Notes: generated by a model from the letters alone, not told the origin. 64,000 bases of DNA from Bradyrhizobium arachidis (GCF_024758505.1 NZ_CP077970.1:6076001-6140000); one strand, 5' to 3'. Shown: positions 10,601 to 18,693, counted from the first letter of the stretch. Made by a program: numbers and translations.

Positions 10601-13600
10601 AGCGGCGTCAACGCCGTGATGGGGTCGATGTTCGACGATACGTTCGTCGGCAGCAACAACAACGAGACCTTCATGGGTCTCGCCGGGGACGACTTCATCG
10701 ACGGCGGCAACGGATTCGACACGGCCCTGTACAACAACATGACGTACACGACTGGTGGAATCACGGTCGATATGGCCGCCGGCACCGTGACCGGCGACGC
10801 CTCGACCGGAACCGACACGCTGCGTTCGATCGAGGCCGTTCAGGGCACGGCCTTCGCGGATACCTACGACGCCAGTCATTTTGCTCAAGCCGGGTACCTC
10901 GATCCCTCCAAGAACAACGTCGGCAACTCCGGAAGCTACAATCAGTTCGAAGGGCTTGGCGGCGACGACGTCATTACCGGCAACGGCAATACGCGCGTCG
11001 TCTATCAGAATGCCACCGGCGGTACTGGCGTCACGATCCATCTTGCTGCGGGCACCGCAGACGGCAACGCGTCGGTCGGTCACGACACGTTCTCCGCCGT
11101 GAACGCGGCAACAGGCACCAATTTCGATGACGTCTACGATGCCACCGGTTTCAACGGTGTGTTCGGACCCTACAACCAATTCGTCGGACTGGGTGGCAAC
11201 GACCAGATCACCGGCAACGACTGGACCCAGCTCAACTACACGAGCGCAACCGCCGGCGTGACGATCCATCTCCAGGCCGGTACGGTCGACGGCCATTCGT
11301 CCGTCGGACACGACACGTTCTCCGGCGTCAGTTCCATCATCGGAAGCAACTACGACGACGTCTACGACGCGACGGGGTATTCCGGCGGCTCATTCGGTCC
11401 GTACAACCAGTACCTGTCGTCAGGGGGCAACGACCAGATCACCGGCAACGGCTGGACCACGCTCTCCTACCTCAATGCCACATCGGGCATCACGGCCGAC
11501 ATCGAGGCCGGCACCGTCGACAAGGGCGCATCGGGCCACGACTCTTTCACCGGCGTCTTGTCGATCCAGGGATCGAATTTCGCCGATACGCTGCTGGGGA
11601 GCTCAGGGGGCGACCAACTCTCGGGTTTCGCGGGCGACGATGTGATCGACGGCCGGGCTGGCAGCGATTTCCTGGCCGGCGGGTCCGGAGCGGACACGTT
11701 CGTCTATGGCGCGGGCTATGGTGCTGACGCCATCGTCGACTTCCTGCAAAGCGACGGCGACAAGATCGACCTTCGCGGGATAACCAGCGTCCACAAGTTC
11801 GCCGACCTGAACGTCAGCCAGGCCGGTCCCGACACTCTCATCGACTTCGGCAGCGGCAACACTCTCACGCTTGCGAATGTTGATCATACCCACCTCGGCG
11901 ATGGCGACTTCCTCTTCGCCCCGCCGGACGCACCGCCCTCGATCTCGGGCGACCTGTCCGTGCTGATTGTCAAGGGTGGTGGCGTCGCGCTGCGGGGCCT
12001 CGCCGCGGGCACAGCGACCGCTGATCTGGTCGGCGTCGATGCCGACAACACTCCTGGCCAGCTCGTCTACACCGTCACCGGGACCCAGCATGGCCACCTC
12101 GCCAGTTCGCTTACCGGCCCGGCGATCACGAGCTTCACCCAAGCCGACGTCAACAGCCGCTCCGTCTTCTTCGTGAGCGACAGTACGACCTATGTCGGCG
12201 CCGGCGACTTCACCGTGACGCTGTCCGACGGCACCATCACGACTGCCCCGACGACGATCGGCGTCACCATCGTTGATGCGCAGCTCTCGGTGCAGACGGT
12301 CGGCGGCTTCGATTTCGACCAGGACAATCCGATCTCGGCAATGGGTCTGGGGACCATCGCGGACGGCGCTGGTGACACCGGCTTTAAGATCGAGAACCAG
12401 GGCGCGAACCGAGATTTCACCTTCACTGGCACCGGATTCACCTACGCCGGCACCGGCAGCGAGATGCACCTGACCGGCGGCATCATCACCGCCATCGTCG
12501 AGACCGGGCATGGCACGCCGCCCCAGCCCGGGTTCTCGCGCTTCGATCTCTACGTCCCTGCGGTCGACTGGATGAACGCAGTCGCCGCTGCGGCCCATGG
12601 CGACCAGAGCGTGATCGAGAATCTGACGCGCACCTGGACGTTCAATTTCAACGGCAACGCCGGGCCGGACGGGTTTGGTGCCTCGATCCTCAACGACATC
12701 TTCACCGGCAATGGCGGCGACGACACCTTCGAAGGCGATTTTGGCTACGATCGCGCCTATTACGGCAACGCCAGCGCGGCGATCAACGTCCAGCTCACCG
12801 ACGGTTTCGTCACCGGCGGCTCGACCGGAACAGACACGCTGAACTCGATCGAACTGGTGACCGGCAGCGACTTTGCCGATCTCTACAATGCCGGCCCGAC
12901 GCCGAACAATCCCGGCGGCTTCAGCGCGGCCAGCACCAATTCCGGCAGCACCGTCACCAGCAACACGCTTGGCCTGTTCAACGAATTCGAGGGACGCGGC
13001 GGCGACGATCAGATCTTTGGCAACGGCCAGACCCGCGTGTCGTACTACCATGCGACATCAGGGGTCACCGTCACCTTCACCGGCTGGACCAATCCGGCCT
13101 CGGGCTCGACCGGTTTCGCCGATGGCGATGCCTCGGTCGGGCACGACACCTTCGCCGGCGTGAACTGGGCCCGCGGCTCGTTCTTCGACGATACGTTCCA
13201 TGGCGCGAACAATCCGAGCGGCTCGACGGAGAATTTCGAGGGGCTCGGCGGCAACGACCTGATCGACGGCGGCAGCGGTTTTGACCGGGCCGTCTATCTG
13301 GGTGCCTTCGACGGCGTCGGGGTCAATGTCCAGCTTGCCAAGGGCATCGTCACGGGCGGGCCGACGACCGGGACCGACACCCTGCTTTCGGTCGAAGCGA
13401 TCCGCGGCACCAATTTTGCCGACGTCTATGACGCGAGCGGCTTCACGACGATTGCGACTGCAGACAATCCGAACGCGGGAAGCGCCGGCTTCATCACGGT
13501 CAGCGGCACTGACCGCGCCTTCAACGAGTTCGAGGGCGAGGCTGGCAACGACCTCGTCACCGGCAACGGCAACACCCGCGTGGCCTACTACCATGCCACG

Positions 13601-16300
13601 GCCGGCGTGGTGGCGACGCTGGGCGTCAACGGCAGCGGCACGGCCGATGGTGACGCCTCGGTTGGACACGACACCTTCATCAGCGGCGTCAGGTCGATCA
13701 CCGGCGGCGAATTCAACGACATCCTCACCGGCAACGGCGGCAACAATGTGCTCGACGGCCGCGGCGGCAACGATATCCTCGATGGGCGCGCCGGCAACGA
13801 CACGCTCACCGGCGGCACTGGCGCTGATATCTTCGTCTATTCCGCCGGCGGCGGCGCCGACCGCATCACGGACCTCAACCAGGCCGACGGTGACAGGATC
13901 GACCTGCGCGGCGTGCCGGGCGTCTACAGCCTTGCCGACGTGCTTGCGCTGGTTTCGACCAACGGCACTGACACCGTCATCACCTTCAGCCCGGGCAATT
14001 CCATCACGCTGGCGAACACGGCGCCCGGCAATCTCGTGGCGAGCGAGTTCATCTTCGCAGGTCCCCCCGGCTTCGTCAGCGAGATGTCGAGCGAAGGCGG
14101 CCTCGGCGTCCGCAGCGAGCATACATCGAGCGCGCCGGTCACCCTCCACATGCAGCTCAGTGCCGCCGCGTCCGGCGTCCTGACCCTTCTCGCCAACGAC
14201 GTCGAGAACGGCGCCAGCCCCGAGATCGACAACGTCTTCATCAACGGCCATGCGCTCGGTCAACTGAACCAGGCCGCGGACGGCACCGATTCGACCACCG
14301 CCTTCACCATCGATCCGTCCTTCCTGGTCGAGGGCGACAATCTCATCCAGGTCGCCAACGGCAACCCCACCACCGGATGGAGCTTCACGGTCGTCGCGGC
14401 GCAATTCCAGTCGGCCACGACGGGCTTCACCTCGCTCATCGTGCCCGACGACGTGGTGCGCCAGGACTCCTCGACGCCGACCGGAAATCTCGGTGTCCGC
14501 TCGAACTGGAGCGCCGCAAATCCCGACACGTTCACGCTCGCTTTGCCGAATACCGGCACCCTGAAGAACGTGGCGCTCACGCTGCATGCGAACGACGTCG
14601 AGCTGCCAGGCACCGGCGCGCCGAACGGTGAGCTTGACCAGGTCTTCGTCAACGGCCACCTGGTCGGCTTTCTAACCCAGGCGCCCGATGCGCAGAACTC
14701 GGTCACCGTGCTCAGCGTCGACAGCGCGTTCCTGGTCAACGGCAACAATGTCGTCAGCGTCTACAATGTGAACACGGACAGCCCGGGGACCTGGAACTTC
14801 CAGATCGATCAGCTCTACTTCACGGGCGGCGTCAGCACCGCAGCCGCCGCGACACCGCCCTCCGTCGCGGTCACGGTGCAGGCATCCGACGGTTACGACT
14901 TCAGCACCGTCACGACGGACCTGCTTGCCAGCGTCATCGCGAGCTCAGCCTCGACCTCCGACCACATTTTCCTGGTCGATGCCGCCAAGGGCATCACCTT
15001 CGAGATGATCGGCACCGGCTTCACCTACAATCCGGACACCCATCATGTCACCGGCGGGACGATCAACGAGATCGACATTCTCGACAGCGCCGATCCCACC
15101 CAGACCGGCCAGGACCATGTGCTGGCGAATTCCAACGGCTGGGGTGCGGACGCCGCCACGCTGTTCAGCGCCATCAACCAGGCGAACAGCCCCATCGCGG
15201 AGACCAGTGCCTTCGGCAAGGCCATGCTCAACTCCCTCCTTACCTCGCCGATCTTCAGCTATGTCGGCAGCCGCGGTTCCGACGATCACGATGGCGCGCC
15301 GCATGACGGCGCCGACGTGTTCGTCAGCGGCAAGCATGCCGACGTCTTCAACGGCATGCCGGGCGCCTTCGGCAATAGCGATCCCGGCAGCGACACCGTC
15401 AGCTATGCGGCCGCGACCGCCGGCGTTACGGCGAACCTGCTCAATCCCGCCGGCAATACCGGTTCCGCGGCCGGCGACATCTATATCTCGATCGAGAATT
15501 TGCGCGGCACCGCCTACGACGACGCTCTGACCGGCGACGCCGGCAACAACACCCTCGAGGGCGGCGCGGGCCACAACATACTGGACGGCGGCAGCGGCGG
15601 CATCGACACCGCGAGCTATGAGCACGCGCCGACGGCCGTGAACGTCAATCTCAATTCGTCGGGCATGCAGCCGGTCGCCTCAGGGATGTTCGACCAGTTC
15701 ATCAGCATCGAGGGCCTGCGCGGCTCGAGCTACGACGACACGCTGACCGGAAACGGCAACAGCATCCTGGAAGGCGGCCCCGGCGACGACAATCTGATCG
15801 GCAACACCGACGGCAGCGACACCGCAAGCTACGGGCACGCGCCGTCAGGCGTGACGGTCAATCTTGCGATCAGCGGCGCGCAGAACACCGGCGGCGCCGG
15901 AACCGACAAGCTCGCCAACATCGCCAATCTGATGGGCTCGCAATTAAACGACATCCTGGCCGGCGACAGCCACGACAATATCCTGACCGGCAACGGCGGC
16001 AACGACACCTTCGTGTTCCGGGAGGTCTCCGGCGGCATCGGCCACGACACTATCCAGGATTTCATCACCGACACCGACCACATCCAGCTCGATTACGCCG
16101 CGTTCGACGCCGGCGATCCCACGAGCTTTGCCGCGTGGCTGTCCGACCATGCGACGCAACAGGCGAATGGCGACCTGCTGGTCGACCTCAACGTGAACGG
16201 TCCCGATGTCGATACGATCCTCCTGAAGAATACGTCCATCAACAGCCTCCGCGCCAACGACTTCATCCTGCCCGCCGGTGGGGGCGGCGTCTTTGCGTGA
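4622..16300 (+). CDS. Giant modular RTX-type surface/secreted protein (FecR-like, beta-propeller, cadherin-like, NIDO-like, RTX)
   Basis: 3,892 aa, Gly/Asn/Asp/Thr-rich, no N-terminal signal peptide, as expected for type I secretion. Start is TTG 4622 after GGTGGGG; ATG 4611 is out of frame and soon stops. Modules, approximate residues: leader 1-104; FecR-like domain 105-240 (ending MGIRGTAVILDI); Pro/Thr/Asn linker 310-400; PD40-type beta-propeller 405-750; cadherin-like repeats with DGTWTY and YTASDG at 840-1036 and 1391-1583; nidogen-like domain 1110-1250; VCBS-like 1290-1390; RTX blocks near 1680-2435, 2690-3145 and 3590-3820 with GGDD/GNGGND turns. The C-terminal FVFREVSGG...DFITDTDHI segment is a typical type I secretion tail. 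No ABC exporter, membrane fusion or TolC gene lies in this window. Likely a calcium-stabilised adhesin or matrix protein. Confidence 0.9.
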   Translation: MNKAFGDSFNLSSSHPETFSSGHDAGHAVIVPDAHLLFSGEYARAGRDLIISDEHHRFTVPNYFVGTKHPALVSPEGAPLDPRVIEAYTAHTAYAQATDPAASAGKVVGHVVKMTGSASIVRNGVSIVVNTGDVIYQNDLVQTGSNSTLGLVLEDGGAFNLSANSRFMLNELTYDPTSSSNSALLTLVQGAASFVAGQVAKSGDMKVATPVATMGIRGTAVILDINSTDGKVSISVVDQQDGQVHAVQVYNTAGVLIGTVTSNGNSLTLTPTATFEVIAQESNKTPAQVAQEFAAFQQALSTYDAGKQLFPNLPQHTENTGGNGNNASPNTPTKFAGSPPLNPPGTEYHPPAGTTSGQNTGNGTPTQVVINNTPPSGGSPTSTPTSSDPIPIPVKASAIPFVVTPPTLSTISSGAGDHFGPVMSASGDVVYDPDGAIYFYDRETQTTITVASPADGWTYGAPTISMDGRYIVYQGSNGGSSYVFVYGTDPGDAAHYHTQTLIAQGGAAAISGDGNTIVIEQGGGNIAIYDLQGTLKGTITPQAVGGGTLWRPAISADGHVITFWSSDSGAPGGSGHLYAFNVSTATLTEIASTSSGAGTSAVSVSADGHLIAYAATDASGHSEVYLYDLNTGHVVFHTANASGSSYYPVLSPDGHFIAFTSDAHVTSADNNAFADIYIVDVTNPASPQYKLVSEGNAAASNGGVAISAGGQYVAFGSASQIFFADPTSGKSAIILETTNSPDILTAHGTITLTGDFTGVGMSITDADGHATSNFSATFDAAGHINWTFSEAKSDFAFLSYGEDATQEFIIKLSADNGTLTIPVFVTVHDGVQPTITPTDAAPIAHPVTLAQSDENTPYTITAATLLAGVTDIDGPFPLTITALNIASGGGTLVDNHNGTWTYAPAENYSGPVKFGYTASDGTLSASSTASLNISAADQPPVAGPMTLAQGAEDTAYTINASDLLAGVSDPDGPFPLSITALSIASGGGALVDNHDGTWTYTPVANYNGPVSFNYTASDGTLASSATASLNLAPVNDAPTIAGGSVVAGTVDVPVTTGGSGSHTAGADLILNAGSGLISGLNGHSGYGTLALSAGDDNSSGAIDITSVFGTGGINFFGHAYTSLYVNNNGNITFNGPNSTFTPSQINAGFGNPIIAPFWADVDTRGAGHVYYDLDPVDGVMTITWDHVGYYAGHTDRLNSFQVVLVNEGGGNFDIVYRYAGIEWTTGDASGGQPARAGYSAGDGSHYFELPASGNVSALLALPTTEGNTHVGGVDEFDVRNGEVGPPSLTTNGTINFSDIEPNDVHSIQSVTYTGAGDALGTLHFTKVSDTTGTGTGGQFTWTYTTDPVAARAALDALPDHTKTETFDVVITDGDKTVTQTITVTLNETGDHAPVASAVTLAAGTEDTAYTVHASDLLAGVTDSDGPFPLSVTALSVASGGGTLTDHHDGTWTYTPATDYNGAVSFNYTASDGTLTSSSTASLTLAPVDDAPVAIPVTLIAGTEDTAYTIHASALLAGVSDVDGPVPLSISALSVASSGGSLVANDDGTWTYTPAANYNGLVSFNYTASDGTLVSSSTANLTLTAVNDLPSGSVTIDGIFHANEVLAANTSTLADADGLGALTYQWQRDGIDISLQTGSTYTLTAGDVGHSIDVIVRYTDGQGNATSLTSAATPPIAPASTIAGDNGNNTLTGTNANDALQGFGGDDTIIGLDGVDRAVYTDASGGITADLAAGTVTGPGVGSDTLTGIEAIQGSNFVDHYTATGFNGAANVPGVPAGFNSFEGMGGDDIITGNVNIQGQILTRISYLSATSGVTVDLASGIASGDASVGTDHFTNVNSIIGSSSADNLSGSNNPNGTYEQFDGRGGDDLIDGRGGYDFAVYNNDPATTSGISVDLAGGKVYGDASIGTDTLKSVEGVRGTNFDDTYDAMNFSGSSTNAGSNGTFNNFDGMGGDDTILGNGNTRIQYSQSTDGVNVNFVLGVASGNSSVGTDHFSGVNAVMGSMFDDTFVGSNNNETFMGLAGDDFIDGGNGFDTALYNNMTYTTGGITVDMAAGTVTGDASTGTDTLRSIEAVQGTAFADTYDASHFAQAGYLDPSKNNVGNSGSYNQFEGLGGDDVITGNGNTRVVYQNATGGTGVTIHLAAGTADGNASVGHDTFSAVNAATGTNFDDVYDATGFNGVFGPYNQFVGLGGNDQITGNDWTQLNYTSATAGVTIHLQAGTVDGHSSVGHDTFSGVSSIIGSNYDDVYDATGYSGGSFGPYNQYLSSGGNDQITGNGWTTLSYLNATSGITADIEAGTVDKGASGHDSFTGVLSIQGSNFADTLLGSSGGDQLSGFAGDDVIDGRAGSDFLAGGSGADTFVYGAGYGADAIVDFLQSDGDKIDLRGITSVHKFADLNVSQAGPDTLIDFGSGNTLTLANVDHTHLGDGDFLFAPPDAPPSISGDLSVLIVKGGGVALRGLAAGTATADLVGVDADNTPGQLVYTVTGTQHGHLASSLTGPAITSFTQADVNSRSVFFVSDSTTYVGAGDFTVTLSDGTITTAPTTIGVTIVDAQLSVQTVGGFDFDQDNPISAMGLGTIADGAGDTGFKIENQGANRDFTFTGTGFTYAGTGSEMHLTGGIITAIVETGHGTPPQPGFSRFDLYVPAVDWMNAVAAAAHGDQSVIENLTRTWTFNFNGNAGPDGFGASILNDIFTGNGGDDTFEGDFGYDRAYYGNASAAINVQLTDGFVTGGSTGTDTLNSIELVTGSDFADLYNAGPTPNNPGGFSAASTNSGSTVTSNTLGLFNEFEGRGGDDQIFGNGQTRVSYYHATSGVTVTFTGWTNPASGSTGFADGDASVGHDTFAGVNWARGSFFDDTFHGANNPSGSTENFEGLGGNDLIDGGSGFDRAVYLGAFDGVGVNVQLAKGIVTGGPTTGTDTLLSVEAIRGTNFADVYDASGFTTIATADNPNAGSAGFITVSGTDRAFNEFEGEAGNDLVTGNGNTRVAYYHATAGVVATLGVNGSGTADGDASVGHDTFISGVRSITGGEFNDILTGNGGNNVLDGRGGNDILDGRAGNDTLTGGTGADIFVYSAGGGADRITDLNQADGDRIDLRGVPGVYSLADVLALVSTNGTDTVITFSPGNSITLANTAPGNLVASEFIFAGPPGFVSEMSSEGGLGVRSEHTSSAPVTLHMQLSAAASGVLTLLANDVENGASPEIDNVFINGHALGQLNQAADGTDSTTAFTIDPSFLVEGDNLIQVANGNPTTGWSFTVVAAQFQSATTGFTSLIVPDDVVRQDSSTPTGNLGVRSNWSAANPDTFTLALPNTGTLKNVALTLHANDVELPGTGAPNGELDQVFVNGHLVGFLTQAPDAQNSVTVLSVDSAFLVNGNNVVSVYNVNTDSPGTWNFQIDQLYFTGGVSTAAAATPPSVAVTVQASDGYDFSTVTTDLLASVIASSASTSDHIFLVDAAKGITFEMIGTGFTYNPDTHHVTGGTINEIDILDSADPTQTGQDHVLANSNGWGADAATLFSAINQANSPIAETSAFGKAMLNSLLTSPIFSYVGSRGSDDHDGAPHDGADVFVSGKHADVFNGMPGAFGNSDPGSDTVSYAAATAGVTANLLNPAGNTGSAAGDIYISIENLRGTAYDDALTGDAGNNTLEGGAGHNILDGGSGGIDTASYEHAPTAVNVNLNSSGMQPVASGMFDQFISIEGLRGSSYDDTLTGNGNSILEGGPGDDNLIGNTDGSDTASYGHAPSGVTVNLAISGAQNTGGAGTDKLANIANLMGSQLNDILAGDSHDNILTGNGGNDTFVFREVSGGIGHDTIQDFITDTDHIQLDYAAFDAGDPTSFAAWLSDHATQQANGDLLVDLNVNGPDVDTILLKNTSINSLRANDFILPAGGGGVFA

Positions 16301-16330
16301 GACAGGTTTTGTCATTGTCATTTTGCCGAT

Positions 16331-16738
16331 GTGATTGCCATGCCCGAGCCAGGACTTAACGATCAGACCATTGCCATAGCGTTTTCGAGCGAAGTGGATA
16401 CCGGTTCGCGTCAAGAAAACGCGTCAAAGCAAGAATCTAGAGCCCCGTTCCAATCCCATTGGAACGGAAAAGGCTCCAGTTCAACCGACACGATCGGCGC
16501 CACACTGCAACCCCGGCCCGCGCGGCCCAGGAGGGGCGAACGTCTCGATCTCTTCGAGGTCCGCCGCCACCTGGTCGCGGTCCGCTCGAGCCACTCCGAA
16601 GATCCGGCCCTGACCCGCCGCATCAACCAGATCCTGATCCGGATTGCCTGCCTCCAGGAGGTCAACGACTGCCGGCAGGACCGGCGGCTGAGGCAGGCCC
16701 TCGACCAGATCTCGCGGGGATCGCAGGCCGAGCACTGA
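16331..16738 (+). CDS. Hypothetical protein, uncertain
   Basis: 135 codons at most. The first ~50 codons run through the palindromic repeat at 16378-16476, so they are either repeat-derived or the true start is downstream. The C-terminal ~65 residues are charged and helical-looking (FEVRRHLVAVRSSH, RRINQILIRIACLQEV), more protein-like than random. No domain recognised. A repeat element contributing the N-terminus of a small ORF would be notable, but the frame may simply be open by chance in GC-rich DNA. Confidence 0.35.
   Translation: MIAMPEPGLNDQTIAIAFSSEVDTGSRQENASKQESRAPFQSHWNGKGSSSTDTIGATLQPRPARPRRGERLDLFEVRRHLVAVRSSHSEDPALTRRINQILIRIACLQEVNDCRQDRRLRQALDQISRGSQAEH
16378..16476. repeat. 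Palindromic intergenic repeat with two perfect stem-loops
   Basis: Two hairpins. GCGTTTTC (16379-16386) pairs with GAAAACGC (16415-16422). CCGTTCCAAT (16445-16454) pairs with ATTGGAACGG (16458-16467) across a 3-base loop, and GAGCC/GGCTC (16440-16444 / 16472-16476) extends the second. The first 25 bases recur with 22 identities at 17009-17033. The layout is that of a short dispersed repeat, familiar to me from Bradyrhizobium intergenic DNA (recalled, not searched). Confidence 0.7.
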
Positions 16739-16885
16739 GCTCGTCACCTGCGGCAACGCCTCCAGGCGGGGCGCGGCCGAGACCGGTTCAATTGAGTGTC
16801 AGAAGTGGCCGTCCAGCGCAGATGCACGTTGTCTGCGACGCGGCGCCTTGTATAGGATTGCCGCAAGGAACTTTGGAGAGCCAGG

Positions 16886-17008
16886 ATGAAAGCCTTCCTG
16901 CTGGCCTGCGTGGCAACGATCGTGATCGCGGCCGCATCCATTGGCGTGCTGAACCGCCTGCAGCAGCCGGTCGATCAAGCTTTTGCGACGACGGGCGTGC
17001 GTCTCTGA
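16886..17008 (+). CDS. Small single-pass membrane protein, 40 aa
   Basis: ATG 16886 follows a good ribosome binding site (GGAGAG at 16875-16880). The peptide begins MKAFLLACVATIVIAAASIG, one hydrophobic helix or uncleaved signal anchor, then a short polar tail (NRLQQPVDQAF) ending in VRL. Frame, ribosome site and composition all support a real gene although it is only 41 codons. It converges on the formate dehydrogenase gamma gene (stop at 17033). I recall similar tiny proteins in Bradyrhizobium genomes but know no function. Confidence 0.65.
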   Translation: MKAFLLACVATIVIAAASIGVLNRLQQPVDQAFATTGVRL

Positions 17009-17033
17009 AGCGCTTTCAAGCGACGTGGATACC
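17009..17033. repeat. Partial second copy of the 16378 repeat
   Basis: 25 bases matching 16378-16402 at 22 positions. It sits exactly between the convergent 40-codon ORF and the formate dehydrogenase gamma gene and touches the latter's stop codon. Only the left edge of the element is present; the stem-loop part is missing. Confidence 0.55.
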
Positions 17034-18040
17034 TATTCCGCCGGCGCGGGCGCGTGACCGGATTGCGAGGGGCTGGAGCCCGACTGTGCGGACTTCTGAT
17101 CGAGCCACAGGCTGTGGTGCTCGCGCGCCCAGTTGACGTCCACGTCTCCCGAACCCATCGCCTCGAAGGCGCCCTCCATGCCGATCGTGCCAATGTAGAT
17201 GTGCGCAATCATGGCGGCGACGAACAGCACGCCAACGATGGAGTGGACGATCTGGGCCATCTGCATGCCCTCGATCCCCGTCACGTAGAACGGGAACATG
17301 AGCACGTAGCCGGTCGCTGCGACGAGCCCGCCACCGATCACCACGATCCAGTAGATCGCCTTCTGGCCGGCGTTGAACCTGTAGGCCGGCGGATGATCAT
17401 GGCCGATCAGGCCGCCGCCGCGCTTTGCCCATTCGATATCAACCTTGTTGGGGATGTTGCCGCCGATCCACATCAGGAAGATCAGGACCACGCCGATCGT
17501 GAACGGGAAGCTCAGGTAATTGTGGGCGTATTTCGCCCATTGCGACCATTCGGAGAAGGCCTCGTAGCCGATCAATGGCAGCAGCAGTGGCCGGCCGAAG
17601 GTGATGTTCAGCCCCGAGATCGCCAGAATGATGAAACAAGTCGCCGTCATCCAGTGCACGAAGCGCTCAAAACCGTTGAAGCGCACGATGGTTCGGCCCG
17701 ATCGGCCGCTTTCCAGCCGGACCATGCCGCGGGTGAGATAGAAGATCACGATCACCGCAAGCATGCCGACGATGGCGATGCCGCCGATCCAGCGCAGCGC
17801 AACGTTGCGGAATTCACGCCACTCACGACCTTGCGGCTGAACGAGGACACTGGAACGCTGGTCGGGGATGCTGACGCGGCCCTGGATCCGGTCCAACTCC
17901 TGTAGCAACTGCCGCTCATTGACCGAGCTCGCGGTCGGGTTGACCTGTTGGGCGCCGAGTAGCGCAGGTGCCGCCATCACGAGCACGAGAAGTGCCCAAG
18001 CGCCAAGCGCGAGGCGAACGAACCTTCCAAACGACGCCAT
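17033..18040 (-). CDS. Formate dehydrogenase gamma subunit (membrane cytochrome b)
   Basis: 335 aa. ATG 18040 follows GGAGGAG; the frame is open further upstream, but that stretch overlaps the beta gene. An N-terminal signal-like helix (residues 1-30) and a soluble segment precede the FdnI/FdoI-like core of four helices. Candidate haem b ligands are the histidines in FVHWMTATC, YAHNYLSF, VHSIVGVL and IAHIYIG. The subunit passes electrons from the beta iron-sulfur subunit to the quinone pool. It is the last gene of the alpha-beta-gamma operon. The C-terminus (SSPSQSGHAPAPAE) is a low-complexity tail. Confidence 0.92.
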   Translation of the reverse strand: MASFGRFVRLALGAWALLVLVMAAPALLGAQQVNPTASSVNERQLLQELDRIQGRVSIPDQRSSVLVQPQGREWREFRNVALRWIGGIAIVGMLAVIVIFYLTRGMVRLESGRSGRTIVRFNGFERFVHWMTATCFIILAISGLNITFGRPLLLPLIGYEAFSEWSQWAKYAHNYLSFPFTIGVVLIFLMWIGGNIPNKVDIEWAKRGGGLIGHDHPPAYRFNAGQKAIYWIVVIGGGLVAATGYVLMFPFYVTGIEGMQMAQIVHSIVGVLFVAAMIAHIYIGTIGMEGAFEAMGSGDVDVNWAREHHSLWLDQKSAQSGSSPSQSGHAPAPAE

Positions 18041-18084
18041 AGGCTCCTCCCGGATATCTACCCGCCCCAGACTTTCTGCCCGCC

Positions 18085-18681
18085 TCAGGATTCGATCGAC
18101 TCGCGATAGGCCGTCTTCCAACCCCAAGCGCCCGAGCCGTAGCCGCGCTTGGTCACCCGTTCCTTGTAGATCTGGGCGATGATCTCGCCGTCGCCGGCGA
18201 GCAGCGATTTGGTCGAGCACATCTCGGCGCAGAGCGGCAGCTTGCCTTCGGCCAGCCGGTTGGCTCCGTATTTTTCGTATTCCTCCTTGCTGCCGTCGGC
18301 CTCGGGGCCGCCGGCACAGTAGGTGCATTTGTCCATCTTGCCGCGCGAGCCGAAGTTCCCAACCTTCGGATATTGCGGTGCGCCGAAAGGACAGGCGTAG
18401 AAGCAGTAGCCGCAGCCGATGCAGAGGTCCTTGGAGTGCAGCACCACGGCATCCGCGGTGGTGTAGAAGCAGTTCACCGGACACACCGCCGCGCAGGGCG
18501 CGTCGGTGCAATGCATGCAGGCCATCGAGACGGAGCGTTCGCCCGGTTTGCCGTCATTGATGGTGACGACGCGGCGCCGGTTGATGCCCCATGGCACCTC
18601 GTGCTCGTTCTTGCAGGCCGTCACGCAGGCGTTGCACTCGATGCAACGGTCGGCGTCGCAGAGAAATTTCATACGTGCCAT
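18085..18681 (-). CDS. Formate dehydrogenase beta subunit (four-cluster ferredoxin)
   Basis: 198 aa iron-sulfur protein of the FdhB/DmsB family. Cys motifs for four [4Fe-4S] clusters are visible: CIECNACVTACKNEH (residue ~13), CMHCTDAPCAAVCP (~55), CIGCGYCFYACPFGAP (~92) and a CTYC plus CAEMC pair (~118, ~152). It relays electrons from the molybdopterin subunit to the cytochrome b subunit. It is shorter than E. coli FdnH and lacks its C-terminal membrane helix, so docking depends on the gamma subunit. It starts 12 bases after the alpha gene. Confidence 0.93.
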   Translation of the reverse strand: MARMKFLCDADRCIECNACVTACKNEHEVPWGINRRRVVTINDGKPGERSVSMACMHCTDAPCAAVCPVNCFYTTADAVVLHSKDLCIGCGYCFYACPFGAPQYPKVGNFGSRGKMDKCTYCAGGPEADGSKEEYEKYGANRLAEGKLPLCAEMCSTKSLLAGDGEIIAQIYKERVTKRGYGSGAWGWKTAYRESIES

Positions 18682-18693
18682 CGTCGTTGCTCC

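Noticed and set aside
9660..11930. GGCGGCGACGA-type tandem DNA repeats
   Set aside because: Explained by calcium-binding nonapeptide codons.
9341..14659. Long minus-strand frames opposite the giant RTX gene (656, 482 and 533 codons)
   Set aside because: They mirror the Gly/Asp-rich repeat codons of the plus strand, have no protein-like motifs, and no ribosome sites; they are antisense shadows in GC-rich DNA.
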